Source: Bradyrhizobium diazoefficiens
GTDB lineage: Bacteria > Pseudomonadota > Alphaproteobacteria > Rhizobiales > Xanthobacteraceae
Length of the DNA stretch: 64,000 nt
NCBI RefSeq assembly: GCF_016616885.1
Contig: NZ_CP067102.1
Location: 7,654,501 to 7,718,500 of the forward strand
Direction: 5' to 3'
Made by a program: the position numbers and the translations under genes. Below are positions 60,331 through 64,000 of the stretch, piece by piece. Each line of letters opens with the position of its first letter. Position 1 is the first letter of the stretch. Below the pieces are notes generated by a model. The model saw nothing but the letters and a program-made list of their open reading frames with translations. It was not told the origin of the DNA and searched no databases.

Positions 60331-61137
60331 ATGACGCCTTCCCGCGACTGGACCGAGATCCGCTGGGCCGATGCGAACCCTGCGGACGTATCGCGCTGGA
60401 TCGCAGTGCTGCCGCTGGCAGCGACCGAGCAGCACGGCCCGCATCTGCCGCTCGAGACCGACGTGCTGATCGCAGACGCCTATCTCGCGCGCGTCCGCGA
60501 GCTTCTGCCCGAGACCATTCCGGCGACCTTCCTGCCCGTTGAACCCATAGGCATTTCCACCGAGCATATCGACTATCCGGGCACGCAGACGCTGCCGACC
60601 GAGGTGGCGCTGAAGCGCTGGACCGCCATCGGCGAGGACATCGCGCGACGCGGCATGAAGAAGCTCGTCATCATCACCAGCCATGGCGGCAACAGCGCGG
60701 CCATGATGCTGGTGGCGCAGGATCTTCGCGCGCATCAAAAACTGTTCGTGGTGACGACGTCGTGGTCGCGCCTGTCGGGCGCAGAGAACCTGTTCCCGGC
60801 CGATGAAGTGCGCCACGGCATCCATGGCGGTGCAGTCGAGACCTCGATCATGCTGGCGCGTTACCCCGAGCAGGTGCGCGCCAATGCGATCGCGGATTTT
60901 CCCGCGAGCAGCATCGCGATGGAGAAACAATATCGCTGGCTCTCGACGCAGCGGCCCGCGCCCTTTGCCTGGCAGGCGCAGGATCTCAACGCCAGCGGCG
61001 CCGTCGGCAACGCGACACTGGCCGTCGTCGAGAAGGGCGAGCAGCTCCTCGACCACGGCGCGCGCGCCTTTTGCGAGCTGCTGACTGAGGTCGATAACTT
61101 CGACGTGAACAGGCTCGCCAAGGGCCCCCTCGGCTAG
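60331..61137 (+). CDS. Creatininase-family amidohydrolase
   Basis: A 268-residue metal-dependent amidohydrolase. Metal and catalytic residues appear in 'TEQHGPHLPLETD' (Glu, His and Asp), 'SHGGNSAAMM' and 'HGIHGGAVETSIML' (His and Glu), matching creatininase/ArfB folds. It opens a cyclic or formamide-type C-N bond; the substrate may be related to what the divergent NMT1-like importer brings in. The start at 60331 has a weak ribosome-binding site; GTG at 60304 would add nine residues. It runs opposite to the importer operon, sharing its upstream region. Confidence 0.88.
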   Translation: MTPSRDWTEIRWADANPADVSRWIAVLPLAATEQHGPHLPLETDVLIADAYLARVRELLPETIPATFLPVEPIGISTEHIDYPGTQTLPTEVALKRWTAIGEDIARRGMKKLVIITSHGGNSAAMMLVAQDLRAHQKLFVVTTSWSRLSGAENLFPADEVRHGIHGGAVETSIMLARYPEQVRANAIADFPASSIAMEKQYRWLSTQRPAPFAWQAQDLNASGAVGNATLAVVEKGEQLLDHGARAFCELLTEVDNFDVNRLAKGPLG

Positions 61138-61276
61138 CTCGCATCTATCTGAAATCATTCTGGAAAGAGCTGAAGCCCCAGACCATCTGAGGCGTTTTCG
61201 AACCGGTTTCGGCAAGCCTCCGTCCAATTGGGCACGCGGACCACAACGGACCGCCTCAACCCGGATGGAGTTTCAC

Positions 61277-61537
61277 ATGTCGATCAAGACCAAGATTGCC
61301 GCTGTCGCTCTCGCTGCCCTTACTGTCACCGCTGGTGTCGCTTCCGCGACCTCGAGCGCCCAGGCCAAGCCGCTCGGCTGGGCCATCGGCGCCGGCATCG
61401 CCACCGCCGCCATCGTCGGCACCGCGGTCGCCGCCAGCAACCAACCCTATTACTACGGTGGCTACCACCATTGCGGTTGGTCCCCCCGCTACAACGCCTT
61501 CGGCCAGTACGTCGGCAGCATTCGCACCTGCTACTGA
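61277..61537 (+). CDS. Small exported protein with two C-terminal cysteines
   Basis: An 86-residue protein with a signal peptide (about 1-31, 'SSAQAKPLG'), a short glycine/alanine-rich hydrophobic stretch ('GAGIATAAIVGTAVAAS') and a Tyr/His-rich tail with 'HHCGW' and 'TCY'. GGATGGAG lies about 6 bp before the ATG at 61277. It is followed by a strong terminator and is likely a monocistronic, well-expressed gene. I do not recognise a named family. Confidence 0.7.
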   Translation: MSIKTKIAAVALAALTVTAGVASATSSAQAKPLGWAIGAGIATAAIVGTAVAASNQPYYYGGYHHCGWSPRYNAFGQYVGSIRTCY

Positions 61538-61611
61538 TCTGAGTATCTGAGGCCGATCTCACGTGGATCCCGCGTCCGACACGGGCGCCTCATCCACCCG
61601 TGTCGTGCCCC

Positions 61612-61651
61612 GACCCCGCCCGGCTGTCCCCCGGGCGGGGTCAACCGTTTT
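61612..61651 (+). terminator. Rho-independent terminator after the 61277 gene
   Basis: A 12-bp perfect stem GACCCCGCCCGG (61612-61623) / CCGGGCGGGGTC (61631-61642) with a 7-nt loop is followed by 'aaccgttttt'. It is the clearest terminator in the window. A second hairpin (61577-61585 / 61597-61605, CGACACGGG / CCCGTGTCG) lies just before it. Confidence 0.85.
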
Positions 61652-61844
61652 TGGAGACCGGGAATTTGTTGCCGTCGCGTCACATAACGATGCGAAGCAT
61701 CCTCTGCGACATTCTGGATCTGTTGCTATTGCGAATTATTAGCAATAAGGTTCCCAACGAACGCAGGGACTTGGCAAGACCTTGGGGTGAAATCGCGCCG
61801 GAACGAGCCTATCTCGTCCGGCCGCGTGAACAGCCAGGACCCTG

Positions 61845-63923
61845 ATGACAGGAGCACCGCGAATCGGCAGGGATGTCGGCAGCGGTTGGGGCAGAGTCGC
61901 GTCTGGGGGCGTAGTTTTGACGTTGAGAGGTCACCGACACCGGTATTTGCGGACGGCCGCGGCGATTGCCTCGGGCGTGCTCGTGTTTCCAGGTGCCAGC
62001 TTCGCTGCCGACCTGCCGCTGAAGGCACGCGCCGCGAAAACTGTCTACGACTGGACCGGCTTCTATGTCGGCGGCCATTTCGGCTACGGCGACGCGAGCT
62101 TCGGACCCGGCACCAATCCGTTGCCCGAGCAAGGCGTCGTCTTGCCCCACAGCGCAACGGGGTTCAGCGGCGGCTATCAGCTCGGCTACAACCGCCAGCT
62201 CGCCAACCGCGTCGTGCTCGGCATCGAAGCTGACGCAACGTTCACGGGTCCGCGCGATATCGTCGCGCACGAACGGTCGCCGGCGCCCTTCAACACCACG
62301 ATCGACTATGTCGGCACCGTGCGCGGACGCATCGGCTATGCTTTCGACCGCTTCATGCCTTTCGTCACAGGCGGTTTCGCCTGGGGCCACACGCATATCA
62401 ACGTCAACGATGCGGACGGAGTCTCCGAGCTGTTTCCGGTCGGAAAGTATCAGGCCGGATGGACTGCGGGCCTCGGTCTCGAATACGCCGTGAGCGGCAA
62501 CTGGACCGCGAAAGCCGAATACGAATATGTCGACCTCTCCCGCAAGACTTACGATCTGAGCGGCTTTGGCCTCGGCAGTGTCAACGTCGATCCACGCATC
62601 CATCTGTTCAAGCTCGGCCTGAACTACCAGTTTGGCGACACACCGTGGATGCCGGCGATCAACGGAAAGACCAAACTGCCGGAGTCCGGCGACTGGAACG
62701 TCCATGCCCAGACGACGGTGCTGCCGCAAGGCTACGGCCCGATCCACTCGCCCTATGCGAGCCCGCAGAGCCTTCCCGGCAGTGGCCAGTTTCAGGCGAC
62801 CTGGACCACGACGGCTTTCCTGGGCACGCGCTTGTGGGACGGCGGCGAGTTCTATTTCAATCCCGAGCTGGCGCAGGGTTTTGGCATCAACGGCACGCTC
62901 GGGCTTGCCGGTTTCCCCAACGGCGAGGCGCAGAAGGCCGGTGCGCCGTTCCCGAAAATCCGTGCGCAGCGCTATTATTTCAAGCAGACTTTCGGCCTCG
63001 GCGGCGAGCAGGAGGAGGTGCCCGACGCTCCGAACCAGCTGGCCGGCAAGCGCGATATCGACCGCGTCACGCTGATCGTTGGCCGCTTCGCCGTGGGCGA
63101 TTTCTTCGACGGCAATTCATACGCAAAGGATCCGCGCGCCGATTTCATGAACTGGGCAATGTGGGCCTCGGCCGCTTATGATTTCCCCGCCGATCTCCCC
63201 GGCTATACGCGCGGCGCCGTGGTCGAGCTCAATCGCAAGGATTGGGCGGTGCGCGCCGGACTGTTCCAGGTCCCCGATGCGCCCAACAGCGATACACTGG
63301 TCTACAAGACGGGCGGCGCGGTCGTCGAGTTCGAGGAGCGCCATTCGATCTTCGAACAGCCGGGCAAATTGCGCGTCGGTGTCTTCGCCAACGAAGGCAA
63401 CACCGCGAACTATCGCGAAGTCGTGGCGCTGGCGGCGGCAAACCCGGCGCTCGACATCAACGACATCACCATCGCAAACCGGCGCAACCGCTCCAAATAC
63501 GGCTTCTACGTCAACCTCGAGCAGCAGATCGTCAACGACGTCGGGCTGTTTGCGCGCGCCAGCTGGAACGACGGTCAGAACCAGATCCTGAACTTCACCG
63601 ACATCGACCGCAGCATTTCAGGCGGCCTGTCGATCAAGGGCAGCCGCTGGGGACGTCCTGACGATACGGTCGGCATCGGCGGAGTCATCAACGGCCTGTC
63701 GGGCGCGCATCGCGACTTCCTCGCCGCCGGCGGCACGGGTCTGGTGATCGGCGATGGCCAGCTCAACTATCGCACCGAACGCATCCTCGAGACCTACTAC
63801 GCCTACTCGGTGATCAAGGGCGTGACGCTGACCGCCGACTATCAACTCGTGGTCAATCCCGCCTACAACGCGGACCGCGGTCCGGTTTCGATTGTCTCGG
63901 GCCGCCTGCACGCCGAGTTCTGA
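61845..63923 (+). CDS. Double-barrel outer-membrane protein: Omp25-like barrel fused to OprB-type porin
   Basis: Up to 692 residues. A signal peptide ends near residue 54 ('GASFAADLP'). Residues about 65-266 form an 8-stranded Omp25/RopB-type barrel ('DWTGFYVGGHFGYGD', 'VRGRIGYAFDRFMPFVTGGFAW', 'VDPRIHLFKLGLNYQF'). Residues about 285-692 form a carbohydrate-selective OprB porin ('AFLGTRLWDGGEFYFNPELAQGFG', 'NPAYNADRGPVSIVSGRLHAEF'). Either half alone is a complete outer-membrane barrel. The start is uncertain: ATG at 61845, or TTG at 61917 with GGGGGCG upstream, which gives a shorter signal. It likely forms a sugar channel. Confidence 0.9.
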   Translation: MTGAPRIGRDVGSGWGRVASGGVVLTLRGHRHRYLRTAAAIASGVLVFPGASFAADLPLKARAAKTVYDWTGFYVGGHFGYGDASFGPGTNPLPEQGVVLPHSATGFSGGYQLGYNRQLANRVVLGIEADATFTGPRDIVAHERSPAPFNTTIDYVGTVRGRIGYAFDRFMPFVTGGFAWGHTHINVNDADGVSELFPVGKYQAGWTAGLGLEYAVSGNWTAKAEYEYVDLSRKTYDLSGFGLGSVNVDPRIHLFKLGLNYQFGDTPWMPAINGKTKLPESGDWNVHAQTTVLPQGYGPIHSPYASPQSLPGSGQFQATWTTTAFLGTRLWDGGEFYFNPELAQGFGINGTLGLAGFPNGEAQKAGAPFPKIRAQRYYFKQTFGLGGEQEEVPDAPNQLAGKRDIDRVTLIVGRFAVGDFFDGNSYAKDPRADFMNWAMWASAAYDFPADLPGYTRGAVVELNRKDWAVRAGLFQVPDAPNSDTLVYKTGGAVVEFEERHSIFEQPGKLRVGVFANEGNTANYREVVALAAANPALDINDITIANRRNRSKYGFYVNLEQQIVNDVGLFARASWNDGQNQILNFTDIDRSISGGLSIKGSRWGRPDDTVGIGGVINGLSGAHRDFLAAGGTGLVIGDGQLNYRTERILETYYAYSVIKGVTLTADYQLVVNPAYNADRGPVSIVSGRLHAEF

Positions 63924-64000
63924 GCCTCCGCAGACACATTCAGCCCGGTGCGACAATTTGGTCGGAACCGGGCAAAACGCGCACCCGCTTCATATATAAA

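Overview
The window looks like chromosome from a Bradyrhizobium-type alphaproteobacterium (Rhizobiales). The reasons are high GC with third-position bias, a ChvI/ChvG two-component pair joined to HprK, EIIA-Man and HPr next to pckA, and several dispersed palindromic repeats that I associate with Bradyrhizobium (those of the 'ttgacgcg...cttcgctcgaaaacgct' and 'cacctctccc...gggagaggtg' types). No rRNA, tRNA, CRISPR array, intact insertion sequence or prophage was seen.

Layout. 0-12 kb is core-like: partial pckA, an exported TPR-CHAT protease, a HugZ-like haem/FMN protein, then chvI-chvG-hprK-EIIA-HPr, which links envelope/acid sensing to carbon control, followed by an ArnT-like glycosyltransferase and lepA. 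12-27 kb is an accessory stretch with many small, exported or unrecognised genes: a LuxR-type regulator, an HxlR regulator with three matching operator-like palindromes beside it and a GFA-family gene, four exported proteins in a row, tandem small membrane-protein paralogues, an IS1182-type transposase remnant, an internally deleted serine hydrolase and an exported TPR-only protein resembling the N-terminal half of the CHAT protein. 27-45 kb returns to housekeeping: plsY, an amidase and a GNAT gene diverging around a perfect palindrome, an acyltransferase, a PAS-GGDEF-EAL protein with a degenerate GGDEF, mepA, modABC, a CPA1 antiporter, an MscS channel and map. 45-50 kb contains adaA, two consecutive frameshifted genes (EamA transporter and Tat-exported intradiol dioxygenase), radC, and a decapitated DUF6883 gene followed by an intact DUF4926 gene. 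50-64 kb contains an endolysin-like protein with a hydrophobic tail, an ECF42-type sigma factor with its YCII partner and a matching promoter, an ABC importer operon translationally coupled to a 2-hydroxyacid dehydrogenase and a two-domain protease inhibitor, a divergent creatininase, and a double-barrel outer-membrane protein.

How genes work together. ChvG/ChvI/HprK/EIIA/HPr form a regulatory phosphorelay without a sugar permease. ModABC is a complete molybdate importer, although ModC lacks the usual C-terminal molybdate-binding domain. The importer operon at 55.6-60.2 kb is a chain of overlapping genes that should be made as one unit. The ECF42 sigma factor probably drives the YCII gene and itself from one promoter.

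Functions come from motif and family recognition by eye. Starts were chosen from ribosome-binding sites, signal peptides and in-frame stops. No database search was run.
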